From contig NZ_SOCP01000003.1 in assembly GCF_004364325.1 (NCBI RefSeq), forward strand, positions 310,001 through 374,000: 64,000 nucleotides of DNA, in the 5' to 3' direction. Both the position numbers and the translations under genes were made by a program. This document shows, piece by piece, positions 16,760 to 25,829 of the stretch. Below the pieces are notes generated by a model. It ran no database searches. It was not told the DNA's origin and worked only from the letters and a program-made list of their open reading frames with translations. Position 1 is the stretch's first letter. Every line of letters begins with the position of its first letter. The DNA is from Actinophytocola oryzae (lineage in GTDB: Bacteria > Actinomycetota > Actinomycetes > Mycobacteriales > Pseudonocardiaceae).

Positions 16760-17383
16760 ATGAGCGGGCTCTTCGGGGTCGACTGGAGTCATCCCTCCTC
16801 CATTGGCTACCCCGTGATCTTCGGTGGGGTGCTGATCGGGTCGATCGTGCCGATCATCCCCACCGGGGCGGTCGTCGGCGCGGGGGCGGCGCTCGCCGTG
16901 AGTGGCGGGGATCTCAACCTCGTCCTGGTCATCCTGGTCGCCATGCTCGGCGCACTGGTCGGCGACCTCGTCACGTTCGCGGCAGGCCAGGGTGGGCGTG
17001 GCGCGCTCACCCGGTTCTTCGAGAAACGGCAGTCGGCCGAAAAACTCGCCTCCGCGCGCGAGAAGTTCACCCAGAAGGGTTGGCTGCTGGTCGTCGTGGG
17101 CCGCATGGTGCCTGCCGGGCGCATTCCCGTGCTGCTCGCGGCGGGTGCGCTCAGCTACCCCTGGCGACGACTCGTCCCCGCCGCGGCAGGCGCGTGCCTG
17201 CTCTGGGCGGTGGCCTACGCGCTGCTCGGCGTGGTGAGCGGCGGCCTGTTCGACAACCCGCTCGTCGCCACCCTCATCGCGACCACCCTCATCCTCCTCG
17301 TCACCGTTGTGGTGGGACTGCTGGCCCGCCGCAGAGAACGCAGGCGGGCGAGCAAGGAGCACGACCGTGCCGGCAGTACCTGA
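16760..17383 (+). CDS. DedA-family membrane protein
   Basis: A 207-residue integral membrane protein of the DedA/SNARE-associated family. It has several hydrophobic helices, the acidic motif in ALVGDLVTFAAGQ, and the paired arginines in VVVGRMVPAGRIPVLLAAGAL that define the family; the C terminus is basic. DedA proteins act as lipid (undecaprenyl phosphate or phosphatidylethanolamine) carriers or scramblases. ATG at 16760 begins at the first hydrophobic segment. The 3' end overlaps the following membrane phosphodiesterase gene by 17 bases, suggesting joint work on envelope lipids. Confidence 0.85.
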   Translation: MSGLFGVDWSHPSSIGYPVIFGGVLIGSIVPIIPTGAVVGAGAALAVSGGDLNLVLVILVAMLGALVGDLVTFAAGQGGRGALTRFFEKRQSAEKLASAREKFTQKGWLLVVVGRMVPAGRIPVLLAAGALSYPWRRLVPAAAGACLLWAVAYALLGVVSGGLFDNPLVATLIATTLILLVTVVVGLLARRRERRRASKEHDRAGST

Positions 17384-19466
17384 CCGCGGCAGGCTCCTGC
17401 GCGGCGGCCGCGAGCTGGCCCGGCTCCTGCTGGTCTGGGCCCTCGTCGCCGTCGCGCTGCACCTGCTCGACCTCTGGCTCGAGGACTTCGCCCTGCCCTA
17501 CTGGTGGCAGCCCACCGCCTTCGCGGCCATCCTCGGCGTGCTCAGTGCCGTCGTGTGGCCGCTGATCATGCGGTTCGCACCCCCGGGTGCGGTGCTCGTA
17601 CTCGGGCTCGGCTCGTTCCTGCTGCTCGGCGCCGGGGTCCTGGCCATCTCGTTCGCCGTGCCGGACGTCATGGTGGCCAACCTCGAGACCGCCGTGAAGG
17701 TCGTGGTGGTCATCGCCGCCGTGGCGGGGGTCGTGTCCAGCGTCCTCGCGATCGACGAGGACGAGGTCTTCTTCCGCCGCGCCGCCCGCCGGTTCCGCCG
17801 CGACGGCGCCGACAAGGGCGAGGAGCCGCCGGGCGTGCTGCTGCTGCAGATCGACGGCCTCGGCTACGACACCGCGCGCCGCGCCGTCCGCGACGGCGAC
17901 CTGCCGACGCTGTCGCACTGGATCGAGAACGGCAGCCACGCGCTCGTCCCGTGGCACTGCGACTGGAGCTCCCAGACCGGCGCGAGCGTCTGCGCGCTGC
18001 TGCACGGCTCCAACGACGACATCCTCGGTTTCCGCTGGTACGAGAAGGACAGCGACCACGTGATGGCGTGCGCGCACCCGGTCGACGCGGCCGAGATCGA
18101 ACGCAGGCACACGAGCGGCATCGGCCTGCTCGCGAACGGCGGCGCGGCCCGCGGCGGCCTGTTCACCGGCGAGGCCGACCACGTCAGCTTCACGATGAGC
18201 GCGATCCCGTTCCTCACCAAGGCGAAGAACAAGGACTCCATGGGGTCCGGCTACTACGCCTACTTCGCCAACCCCGTCAACGTGCTGCGTACCTTCGGGG
18301 CCGCGCTCGTCGACGTGCTGCGAGAGATCTCGGCGTCACTGCGGCAGAAACGCGCCGGGGTGCGGCCGAGGGTCAAGCGCGGCCCGTTCTTCCCGTTCGC
18401 CCGCGCGGGCACCACGGTGATCGCCCGCGACCTCGTCGTGTCGGCGATCATCGGCGACATGCTGGCCGGCCGCCCGGTCGTCTACGCGGACTTCCTCGGC
18501 TACGACGAGGTCGCCCACCACACCGGCATCGAGCGGTTCGACGCGCTGGCCGTGGTCCGGTCCATCGACCAGCAGATCGGGCGGCTCTACCGGGCCGAAC
18601 GGCTCGCGCCGCGCCGCTACCAGCTGGTCGTGCTCTCCGACCACGGCGTGACGCAGGGCTGGGCGTTCAGCCAGCGCTTCGGCGAGTCGATCGAGCAGCT
18701 CGTCGGCAGGCTGTGCGGCGGGCACCCCGAAGCCAACGGCAAGCGTGAGCCGCAGCGCTCGGCGTGGCAGCTCGGCGCCGCGATGGCCGAGGCGTCCACC
18801 GGCGCCGGTCCGATCGCGATGGCGTTGCGTGCCAGGTCGAACCGCCGGTCGCACCCTCCCGACCGGCACCGCACCGACGAGGGGCGCCCGGCGGCCGTGG
18901 CCCGTGCGGCGCCCGGGGTGGTCGTGGTGGTGTCCGGGCACGTCGCGATGGTGTCGTTCACCGAGCACCCCGGCCGCGTCGACCTGGAGACCATCGAGAG
19001 CGAGTACCCCGACCTGCTGCCCACGCTCGTCGACCACGCGGGCGTGGGTTTCATGCTGGTCCGCAGCGCCCGGTCGGGCCCGGTCGTGCTCGGCCGCGAC
19101 GGCGTGCGGCGCCTCGCGGTCGACGGTGCCGACGCCGTCACCGGCGAGGACCCGCTGGCCCGCTACGGCCCGCACGCCGCCGACCTGATCCGCCGCACGG
19201 ACGGTTTCGCGCACTGCCCCGACATCGTCATCAACAGCCGGTACAACGAGATCACCGACGAGGCGTCACCGTTCGAGACACACGTCGGCTCGCACGGCGG
19301 CCTCGGCGGCGGCCAGTCGCGCGGGTTCCTGGTGTACCCGGCCGGGCTGCCCGCCCCCGGCGAGATCGTCGGCGCCGAGCGGCTGCACGAGGTCGTACGG
19401 GACTGGCTGACCCACCTCGGGCATCCCGCGCCCGAGCCGGAACGTGTGAAGGTGGGCGAGGCGTGA
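17367..19466 (+). CDS. Membrane-anchored alkaline-phosphatase-superfamily phosphodiesterase
   Basis: A 699-residue protein with about four N-terminal membrane helices (residues 15-130), then a large phosphodiesterase/sulfatase-fold domain. Metal and nucleophile motifs are visible: LLLQIDGLGYD, the SSQTGAS loop with a candidate Ser/Thr nucleophile, DFLGYDEVAHHTG, and VVLSDHG. This is the alkaline-phosphatase superfamily phosphodiesterase type, acting on phosphate esters at the membrane. GTG at 17367 has AAGGAG seven bases upstream and overlaps the DedA gene. The stop overlaps the next gene as GTGA, placing it inside a five-gene run. A role in phospholipid or wall polymer turnover with DedA is inferred. 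Confidence 0.82.
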   Translation: MPAVPDRGRLLRGGRELARLLLVWALVAVALHLLDLWLEDFALPYWWQPTAFAAILGVLSAVVWPLIMRFAPPGAVLVLGLGSFLLLGAGVLAISFAVPDVMVANLETAVKVVVVIAAVAGVVSSVLAIDEDEVFFRRAARRFRRDGADKGEEPPGVLLLQIDGLGYDTARRAVRDGDLPTLSHWIENGSHALVPWHCDWSSQTGASVCALLHGSNDDILGFRWYEKDSDHVMACAHPVDAAEIERRHTSGIGLLANGGAARGGLFTGEADHVSFTMSAIPFLTKAKNKDSMGSGYYAYFANPVNVLRTFGAALVDVLREISASLRQKRAGVRPRVKRGPFFPFARAGTTVIARDLVVSAIIGDMLAGRPVVYADFLGYDEVAHHTGIERFDALAVVRSIDQQIGRLYRAERLAPRRYQLVVLSDHGVTQGWAFSQRFGESIEQLVGRLCGGHPEANGKREPQRSAWQLGAAMAEASTGAGPIAMALRARSNRRSHPPDRHRTDEGRPAAVARAAPGVVVVVSGHVAMVSFTEHPGRVDLETIESEYPDLLPTLVDHAGVGFMLVRSARSGPVVLGRDGVRRLAVDGADAVTGEDPLARYGPHAADLIRRTDGFAHCPDIVINSRYNEITDEASPFETHVGSHGGLGGGQSRGFLVYPAGLPAPGEIVGAERLHEVVRDWLTHLGHPAPEPERVKVGEA

Positions 19467-20578
19467 TCCCCGACTACGGTGTCCGGTCGCTCGCGGAGGT
19501 ACTGCCCGGGCTGCTCGACGGCGCGTTCGGCCTCGAGCCCGCGCGGGCCGTGGCGCTGCTGCTCGTCGACGGGCTCGGCGCGGAACTGCTCGCCGCGCAC
19601 GCCGAGTTCGCGCCGTTCCTGTCGTCGCTGTCGGACGCGGGCCCGCTCACCGTCGGCTTCCCGTCCAGCACGGCCATCAGCCTGGCGTCGATCGGCACCG
19701 GTCTGCCGCCCGGCGGGCACGGGCTGCTCGGCACGTCCCTGCGGCTGTCGGACGAGGTCGTCATGGACACGCTGCGGTGGACCGAGCACGGCACGCAGGG
19801 CAAGGTCGACCTGCGGGAGTCGTGGGTGCCCGAGACCGTGCAGCCGGCGGGCACGGTGTTCGAGCGGGCCGAGGCGGCGGGGATCGCCGTGCACGTGGTG
19901 TCACAGCCGGCGTTCGAACACTCCGGCCTGACGCGGGCGGTGCTGCGTGGCGGCGCCTTCGTCGGCACGCACGCGCTGGGTGACCTGGCGGGCGGGATGC
20001 TGGCCGCGCTGTCGGAGCCCGGCAGGCAGCTGGTGTACGGCTACCACGCCGACCTCGACGCGATGGGCCACGTGTACGGGCCCGGCTCGGTGCCGTGGCA
20101 GCTGCAGCTCGCGCAGGTCGACCGGCTGGTGGAGTCCCTCGCGGCCCTCCTGCCGGAGGACACCCTGCTCGCGGTGACCGGCGACCACGGCATGGTGACC
20201 ATGACCGACACGGTCGACGCGGACACCCACCCCGACCTGCGGACCGGTGTCGCGGCGCTGAGCGGGGAGCCGAGGGCGAGGCACGTGCACGCGGAGCCGG
20301 GCGCGGCGGCGGACGTGCTCTCGGCCTGGCAGGAGGTGCTCGGCGACGCGGCGTGGACGGTGTCGCGTGAGCAGGCCGTCCAGGAGGGCTGGTTCGGGCC
20401 CGTGTCCTCCCGCTACACCGACCGGATCGGCGACGTCGTGGCCGCCGCGCGAGGCGGCTTCGGGGTGACCAGGACCAAGGGCGAGGCGTTCCTGTCGAGC
20501 CTGGTCGGCCAGCACGGCTCGCTCACGTCGGCCGAACAGCTGGTGCCGCTGCTCGTGGCGCGGTCGACTTCCGTGTGA
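19463..20578 (+). CDS. Alkaline phosphatase family protein (nucleotide pyrophosphatase-like)
   Basis: A 371-residue soluble phosphodiesterase-fold protein. Motifs: ALLLVDGLGAELL, the nucleophile loop GFPSSTAISLASIGTG, YHADLDAMGHVYG, and TGDHGM. This set defines the type I phosphodiesterase/nucleotide pyrophosphatase (PF01663) family. No signal peptide is seen. It starts with GTG overlapping the previous stop (GTGA at 19463-19466). Two different members of one superfamily in tandem suggest successive steps on a phosphoester or nucleotide-activated compound. The substrate is unknown. Confidence 0.82.
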   Translation: MIPDYGVRSLAEVLPGLLDGAFGLEPARAVALLLVDGLGAELLAAHAEFAPFLSSLSDAGPLTVGFPSSTAISLASIGTGLPPGGHGLLGTSLRLSDEVVMDTLRWTEHGTQGKVDLRESWVPETVQPAGTVFERAEAAGIAVHVVSQPAFEHSGLTRAVLRGGAFVGTHALGDLAGGMLAALSEPGRQLVYGYHADLDAMGHVYGPGSVPWQLQLAQVDRLVESLAALLPEDTLLAVTGDHGMVTMTDTVDADTHPDLRTGVAALSGEPRARHVHAEPGAAADVLSAWQEVLGDAAWTVSREQAVQEGWFGPVSSRYTDRIGDVVAAARGGFGVTRTKGEAFLSSLVGQHGSLTSAEQLVPLLVARSTSV

Positions 20579-20603
20579 CGACGGCGTGCGGTAGACCTGC
20601 TGC

Positions 20604-21374
20604 ATGCCGCTGCTCACGGACCTGCTCGACGCCATCTCCGGTGGTCAGGTCGAGATCGTCGACCTCACCGCCCCGCTCTCCCCGGACACCCCGATCCTCC
20701 AGCTGCCGCCGCCGTTCTCGAACACCATCCCGTTCTCGCTGGAGCAGATCAGCCGCTACGACGAGGCAGGGCCCGCCTGGTACTGGAACAACATCCACAC
20801 CGGCGAGCACACGGGCACCCATGTGGACGCGCCGGTGCACTGGGTGTCCGGCAAGGACGGTGCCGACGTCTCCCAACTGCCGCTCGGCAAGCTCGTCGCG
20901 CCCGCGGTCGTGGTCGACGTGTCCGACCGGGTCGCGGAGAACCCGGACTTCCTGCTGGAGATCGACGACGTGCGGGCGTGGGAGTCGGCCAACGGCGCGC
21001 TGCCCGCCGCGTGGTTCCTGCTGCGCACCGGCTGGGACGAGCGGTCCGCCGACGCGACGCGGTTCCTCAACACCGACGAGACCGGCCCGCACACGCCAGG
21101 TGTGTCGGCGGAGTGCGCGCGGTGGCTCGCCGAGGACACGCCCGTGCTCGGCCTCGGCGTGGAGACGGTGGGCACGGACGCGGGTGCCGCGCACGGCTTC
21201 GAGCCCGCGTTCCCGTGCCACAGCTACTTTCTGGGCGCGGGCAAAATGGGCCTGACCCAGCTGCAGAACCTCGCGACACTGCCGCCGACGGGTGCGGTGC
21301 TGGTGGTGTCGCCGCTGCCGATCGTCGGCGGCTCCGGCAGCCCGGCCCGCGTGTACGCGCTGGTCGAGCGGTGA
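20604..21374 (+). CDS. Cyclase-family metal-dependent hydrolase (kynurenine formamidase-like)
   Basis: A 256-residue cyclase-family protein with the signature HTGTHVDAPVH at 69-79 (H69, H73, D75, H79), which binds metal in KynB-type formamidases and related hydrolases. LPLGKLVAPAVVVDVSD and the late LGLGVETVGTDAGAAHGF block are also typical. Kynurenine formamidase, isatin hydrolase and uncharacterised amidohydrolases share the fold, so the substrate is open. It begins 25 bases after the phosphatase stop and overlaps the next start as GTGA, so it is part of the same transcription unit. Confidence 0.82.
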   Translation: MPLLTDLLDAISGGQVEIVDLTAPLSPDTPILQLPPPFSNTIPFSLEQISRYDEAGPAWYWNNIHTGEHTGTHVDAPVHWVSGKDGADVSQLPLGKLVAPAVVVDVSDRVAENPDFLLEIDDVRAWESANGALPAAWFLLRTGWDERSADATRFLNTDETGPHTPGVSAECARWLAEDTPVLGLGVETVGTDAGAAHGFEPAFPCHSYFLGAGKMGLTQLQNLATLPPTGAVLVVSPLPIVGGSGSPARVYALVER

Positions 21375-22978
21375 GAACCACCGCCGAGCTGGTCGGCGCG
21401 ACGCTCGCGGACCTCGGTGTGGCGCAGGCGTTCGGCGTGGTCGGCAGTGGCAACTTCGTGGTGACGAACGCGTTGCGGGCAGGCGGTGTGCCGTACGTCG
21501 CCGCCCGCCACGAATGCGGTGCCACGGTCATGGCCGACGCGTACGCCCGCATGAGTGACCGCCTCGCCGCGGCGACGCTGCACCAGGGCTGCGGGCTGAC
21601 CAACGCGATGACCGGCATCACGGAGGCGGCGAAGAGCCGCACGCCGCTGCTGGTGGTCACCGCCGACACCGCGGGCGCGGCGGTGACCGCGAACTTCCGC
21701 ATCGACCAGGACGCGGCGGTCCGTGCCGTCGGTGCGGTGGCGGAGCGGGTGCACGCGCCGGAGTCGGCGGTCGCGGACACCGTCCGTGCGTACCGGACGG
21801 CCGTGCACGAGCGGCGGACCGTGGTGCTGAGCCTGCCGCTGGACGTGCAGGCGGCCCCGGCCGTGCCCGCGCCGGTACGGCTGCCGGACGCACCCCGACC
21901 GGTCCGTCCACACGCCGACGGGGTCGCCGCGCTGGCGGAGGCGCTGCGGCAGGCGAGGCGACCGGTGTTCGTGGCGGGACGCGGTGCCCGGCACGCGGGG
22001 GCGGAGCTGCGTGCGCTGGCCGACGCGGCCGGGGCGTTGCTGGCCACCTCCGCGGTGGCGCACGGGTTGTTCGCGGACTCCCCGTGGTCGGTGGGCATCT
22101 CGGGTGGCTTCGCGTCGCCACGCACGGCGTCGCTGGTCGCCGGGGCGGACCTGGTCGTCGGCTGGGGCTGTGCGCTGAACAGGTGGACGACCAGGCGGGG
22201 TGAGCTGCTGGGTGGGACGGTCGCGCAGGTGGACCTGGACCCGGCGGCGTTCGGTGCGCACAACCGGGTGGACCTGGGCGTGGTCGGTGACGTGGCGCAG
22301 ACGGCGCGCGATGTGCTCGGCGTGCTCGGTGGGTCCGCACAGGACGGGTACCGCACGTCGCCGGTCGGGGCGGTCCGGCTGCGGGACGAGCCGTTCGACG
22401 ACCGGTCCACGTCGGACCGGATCGACCCGCGCACGCTGAGCGTCCGCCTCGACGACCTGCTGCCGGCCGACCGGGTGGTGGCGGTGGACTCGGGGAACTT
22501 CATGGGTTACCCGAGCGCGTACCTTTCGGTGCCGGACCAGTACGGTTTCTGCTTCACGCAGGCGTTCCAGTCGATCGGCCTCGGTCTCGCGACGGCGGTC
22601 GGGGCGGCGCTGGCCCGGCCGGACCGGACGACGGTGGCGGCGCTGGGGGACGGGGGCTTCCTCATGGGCATCGCGGAGCTGGAGACGGTGACTCGGCTGG
22701 GGATCCCGATGGTGGTCGTGGTGTACGACGACGCGGCGTACGGGGCGGAGATCCACCACTTCGGCGCGGACGCGGACCTGACGACGGTCACGTTCCCGGA
22801 CACCGACCTGGCCGCGATCGCGCGGGGTTTCGGCGCCACCGGGGTGACCGTCCGCACGACCGCCGACCTCGACGCCGTCACCACGTGGTGCGACGGCCCC
22901 CGCGACCGCCCACTCGTCATCGACGCGAAGATCACGAACGACGGCGGCTCGTGGTGGCTGGCCGAGGCGTTCAGGTAG
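21371..22978 (+). CDS. Thiamine-diphosphate-dependent decarboxylase/carboligase
   Basis: A 535-residue ThDP enzyme with the acetolactate-synthase-like three-domain order: Pyr domain with catalytic Glu (E48 in AARHECGATVMADAYAR), central FAD/NAD-like domain (VFVAGRGARHAG), and PP domain with GDGGF at about 426 and YDDAAYG where most relatives have an Asn pair. The Pyr and PP signatures support a working ThDP site. Candidates are 2-oxoacid decarboxylases (benzoylformate, phosphonopyruvate or sulfopyruvate type). It starts with GTG inside the preceding stop and is the last gene of the run beginning with dedA. Confidence 0.82.
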   Translation: MRTTAELVGATLADLGVAQAFGVVGSGNFVVTNALRAGGVPYVAARHECGATVMADAYARMSDRLAAATLHQGCGLTNAMTGITEAAKSRTPLLVVTADTAGAAVTANFRIDQDAAVRAVGAVAERVHAPESAVADTVRAYRTAVHERRTVVLSLPLDVQAAPAVPAPVRLPDAPRPVRPHADGVAALAEALRQARRPVFVAGRGARHAGAELRALADAAGALLATSAVAHGLFADSPWSVGISGGFASPRTASLVAGADLVVGWGCALNRWTTRRGELLGGTVAQVDLDPAAFGAHNRVDLGVVGDVAQTARDVLGVLGGSAQDGYRTSPVGAVRLRDEPFDDRSTSDRIDPRTLSVRLDDLLPADRVVAVDSGNFMGYPSAYLSVPDQYGFCFTQAFQSIGLGLATAVGAALARPDRTTVAALGDGGFLMGIAELETVTRLGIPMVVVVYDDAAYGAEIHHFGADADLTTVTFPDTDLAAIARGFGATGVTVRTTADLDAVTTWCDGPRDRPLVIDAKITNDGGSWWLAEAFR

Positions 22979-23011
22979 CGCAACCTCGCCCCACGGGCAG
23001 ACGCGTGCTGG

Positions 23012-25111
23012 TCACTGCCAGTACGGACCCCTCGAGGTGGGTTCGAACATGTTGTACGCGTACTCGGAACCGATGAGTAGACCGAAGTTGCGATCTCCCA
23101 CGACGAGACGCACCATGTTCTCGTCGACCACGTCGAGACCCGCGGCAAACCTGAAGTAGATGCGTTCGTTGATGGACTCCATCTTCGTGAAGACCCGGAA
23201 CGAATTCTGCTTCTCGATGCTGTTGCAGGTCAGGTTCACCACGTAGTGGATGACCTTGTTGCCCTTGTCGTAGGCCAGGTTCGAGTCGTCTTCCGGCGCG
23301 GCCGCCGCGAGCGAGACGAGGTGGACGTTGCCGGCGATGTCGGTCAGGAGCGCCATGCTGTCCGGGCCGGGCGAGTTGATGCGGGTGGTGAAACGTTCAC
23401 TGAAAGTACAGTTCGGATCGGACAGCGGCAGTGGAACCGACTCCAGTACACGTATCTTCCCGTCCGTGTACACCGCCAGGACGTACCTGCGGTCAGCGCC
23501 TTCCCCGATGTCGGTGATGCCGACGCAGCCGGCGTCGAAGTTGGACAGGTGCAGTTTGGTCTCGACCAGCTTCGGACTGACAGTTCGGGACATCTTGGAC
23601 AGATCGAAGAACACGACGGCACCATCACTACTGGACTTGCCGTTGACGGCTACCGCGAGAAAGTCACCGATCACCTGGCAGCCGCCGGGATGGCTCAGCC
23701 CGAAGGCTGGGATCGGTACCGTTCGGTTGCCCCCGTGGTAGGCACGACCGGAACGGCTCATGATGTACAGCTCACCGGAGCCCCTGCTGTTGTTCCTGGG
23801 CAGCAGCAGCCAATTTCGATAGATCGCGGCCGACTGGAAATGCAGATCAACCTTGTTGGTCTGCTTGAGGGGCGCGGTCAGCAGCTTGCTGTACACCCCC
23901 GATCTGGGAATTTCGTTCAGGGACCACTCGATACTTCTGATCCGGGTGGCCCAGGGACGCACGGTGGCGGCCTGGAAAGCGGTGATCCCGCCGCCCTCGA
24001 AACGTGTGGACCGCAGTGCGACGATCAGGCCGAACTCGCCGTAGTGCACGCGGAGGTCCCCAGCGGCCTGAGTGTGGTTGCGGTCCGAGATGCTCGTCGG
24101 CGGATCGTTTCCCGCGCCCGAGTACGTGAGGATGTTGTCCGGACGGTCTTTGTCGCGGAACAGGACGACGAGTTCGTCACCGAAGATCCCCACGGCGGGC
24201 GAATGGTCGGTGCGGGCTTGGCTGTTGATCGCGGGCGTACCCCAGGCTCTGCCGTCGGCCGAACTCGAGACCGCTACCTTCCCGTCGGCGGTGAAGACCG
24301 CGTAAACCTTGTTCGCGTGCGAGAGAAGTGAAGGGCGCGGGCCTGCCTTCTGGGCGAACGGCTGTTGGGGAAGCCAGGTCTCGCCACGTTCGGCGATGGT
24401 CAAGTCGATCTTCTTTTCCACGCCTTCACCCGCGGGCCGGAACAGCACGACGATGGCATCGTCCTCGGCCACACAGATGGCCGGCCGCATGGATGCGTTC
24501 ACGTTGAGCACATAGGCCAGACCGTCCGCGTCGTCCCAGTTGGTGAACCTGGCCTGCAGTCTGAGGTACTGCAGGGCCCCCAGCTCCTCCCCGTCGTCGA
24601 GGAAGAACACGTACAGACCTTTGAAGTGCTGAACGACCACCGGCTGGGCGTGTCGAAGACTGACCCCGGCGTGCTCGGTGATGTTCTTCGGAGCACTCCA
24701 CGTGCTGCCGTCGTGAACACAGGTCATGATGGCACTGACCGACGGGTCGAAGTAGAACAGGTGAAGCTTGCCCTGGTACACGATCGCTTCGGGCGCCGAG
24801 ATCGACTCCGCGACCGCGGAATTGGCCCCACGCACTTCTTGGGGTGCCGACCAGGTCGCGCCGCTCGATGACACGCAGAAGGCGAGCGAGTTACGACCCT
24901 TCATCAGGAAGAATATGTAGCTCAGACCCTTGAACTGAATGACGGTCGGCGCATGTTCGGTCAGTGCGTCGTAGTGTTGAAGCGTGAGATCGCGCATTCC
25001 GGACCAGACGATTCCGCTGTCGGATCTGTGCACAACCGGTTCCACGGCCACCATCGCCCCTGCCCCGCCCTCCCACAATAATTCTGCCCGAATGCCGATT
25101 TTCGCACGCAC
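23012..25111 (-). CDS. Large propeller-like protein of unknown function
   Basis: Up to 699 residues, with no signal peptide, membrane helix or lipobox. It contains many short beta-rich units that recall BNR/sialidase-type propeller blades: FCVSSSGATWSAP, CVHDGSTWSAP, VSSSADGRAWGTP, each followed by a hydrophobic strand such as LHLFYFD. The sialidase RIP and Glu/Tyr active-site residues are not evident, so a binding propeller is more likely than an enzyme. GC content is visibly lower and AT-ending codons more frequent than in neighbours. The start is unclear: a perfect AAAGGAGGTG overlaps the GTG at 25111, and the next in-frame ATG is at 25054. Confidence 0.7.
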   Translation of the reverse strand: MRAKIGIRAELLWEGGAGAMVAVEPVVHRSDSGIVWSGMRDLTLQHYDALTEHAPTVIQFKGLSYIFFLMKGRNSLAFCVSSSGATWSAPQEVRGANSAVAESISAPEAIVYQGKLHLFYFDPSVSAIMTCVHDGSTWSAPKNITEHAGVSLRHAQPVVVQHFKGLYVFFLDDGEELGALQYLRLQARFTNWDDADGLAYVLNVNASMRPAICVAEDDAIVVLFRPAGEGVEKKIDLTIAERGETWLPQQPFAQKAGPRPSLLSHANKVYAVFTADGKVAVSSSADGRAWGTPAINSQARTDHSPAVGIFGDELVVLFRDKDRPDNILTYSGAGNDPPTSISDRNHTQAAGDLRVHYGEFGLIVALRSTRFEGGGITAFQAATVRPWATRIRSIEWSLNEIPRSGVYSKLLTAPLKQTNKVDLHFQSAAIYRNWLLLPRNNSRGSGELYIMSRSGRAYHGGNRTVPIPAFGLSHPGGCQVIGDFLAVAVNGKSSSDGAVVFFDLSKMSRTVSPKLVETKLHLSNFDAGCVGITDIGEGADRRYVLAVYTDGKIRVLESVPLPLSDPNCTFSERFTTRINSPGPDSMALLTDIAGNVHLVSLAAAAPEDDSNLAYDKGNKVIHYVVNLTCNSIEKQNSFRVFTKMESINERIYFRFAAGLDVVDENMVRLVVGDRNFGLLIGSEYAYNMFEPTSRGPYWQ

Positions 25112-25261
25112 CTCCTTTCACCGCTATCACACGATCAGGCGTCGCCCAGCCCTGTGGGACCGCACCCTTCTCCGGTCCGGTGTCGGATCCCCCGAAGTGA
25201 TGACATCCGAGTCGACATCCTCCTGACGACGCCCCACCGAGTCGGCCCCACCCTGGACACC

Positions 25262-25816
25262 ATGATGGAGTTGTTGCGCGACAACCCGATCGCGGCCGTG
25301 ATCGCGCTGTGCGAGCTGGGCCTGTGGGTCCTCGTCGGCGTTGGGCTGAGCCTGCGGTACCTGGCCGGACTGCGGCGCGCGAGCACGGTCGTGCTGGCCT
25401 GCATCCCCCTGCTCGACGTGGCGCTGGTGGTCGCGGTGGCGCTCGACCTGCACCGCGGCACGCCGGTGAGCACGATCCACGGGCTCGGCGGGGTCTACCT
25501 CGGCACGAGTGTCGCGTTCGGACCCGCGCTCGTGCGGTGGGCCGACGTGCGGTTCGCACACCGCTTCGCCGGCGGGCCGAAGCCCGTGAAGGTGCCCCGG
25601 CGCGGCCCGGAACGCCTCCGGCACCTGTGGCGCGAGTGGTTCCGGATCGTCAACGCGGCCGCCATCGCGTCGGTGACGCTGCTCGGCCTCGCGCTGGTGG
25701 TCGCCGACGATGCCCAGGCGCCGACCCTGTACGGGTGGATCGGCCGCTGCTGGACGATCGTGGGCATCTGGTTCGTCGCCGGCCCGCTGTGGGAACACCG
25801 ACCAGCGGGGACGTGA
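25262..25816 (+). CDS. Membrane protein of unknown function
   Basis: A 184-residue protein with about five hydrophobic helices (VIALCELGLWVLVGVGLSL, VVLACIPLLDVALVVAVAL, GLGGVYLGTSVAFGPAL, IVNAAAIASVTLLGLALVV and a final WTIVGIWFVAGPLW) and a basic loop with the pattern KPVKVPRRGPERLRHLW. It resembles small actinobacterial membrane proteins without assigned role. ATG at 25262 precedes the first helix; the longer frame upstream is not membrane-like. It is 13 bases upstream of corA on the same strand, so the two may be cotranscribed. Confidence 0.7.
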   Translation: MMELLRDNPIAAVIALCELGLWVLVGVGLSLRYLAGLRRASTVVLACIPLLDVALVVAVALDLHRGTPVSTIHGLGGVYLGTSVAFGPALVRWADVRFAHRFAGGPKPVKVPRRGPERLRHLWREWFRIVNAAAIASVTLLGLALVVADDAQAPTLYGWIGRCWTIVGIWFVAGPLWEHRPAGT

Positions 25817-25829
25817 CTAGGGTGGACCG

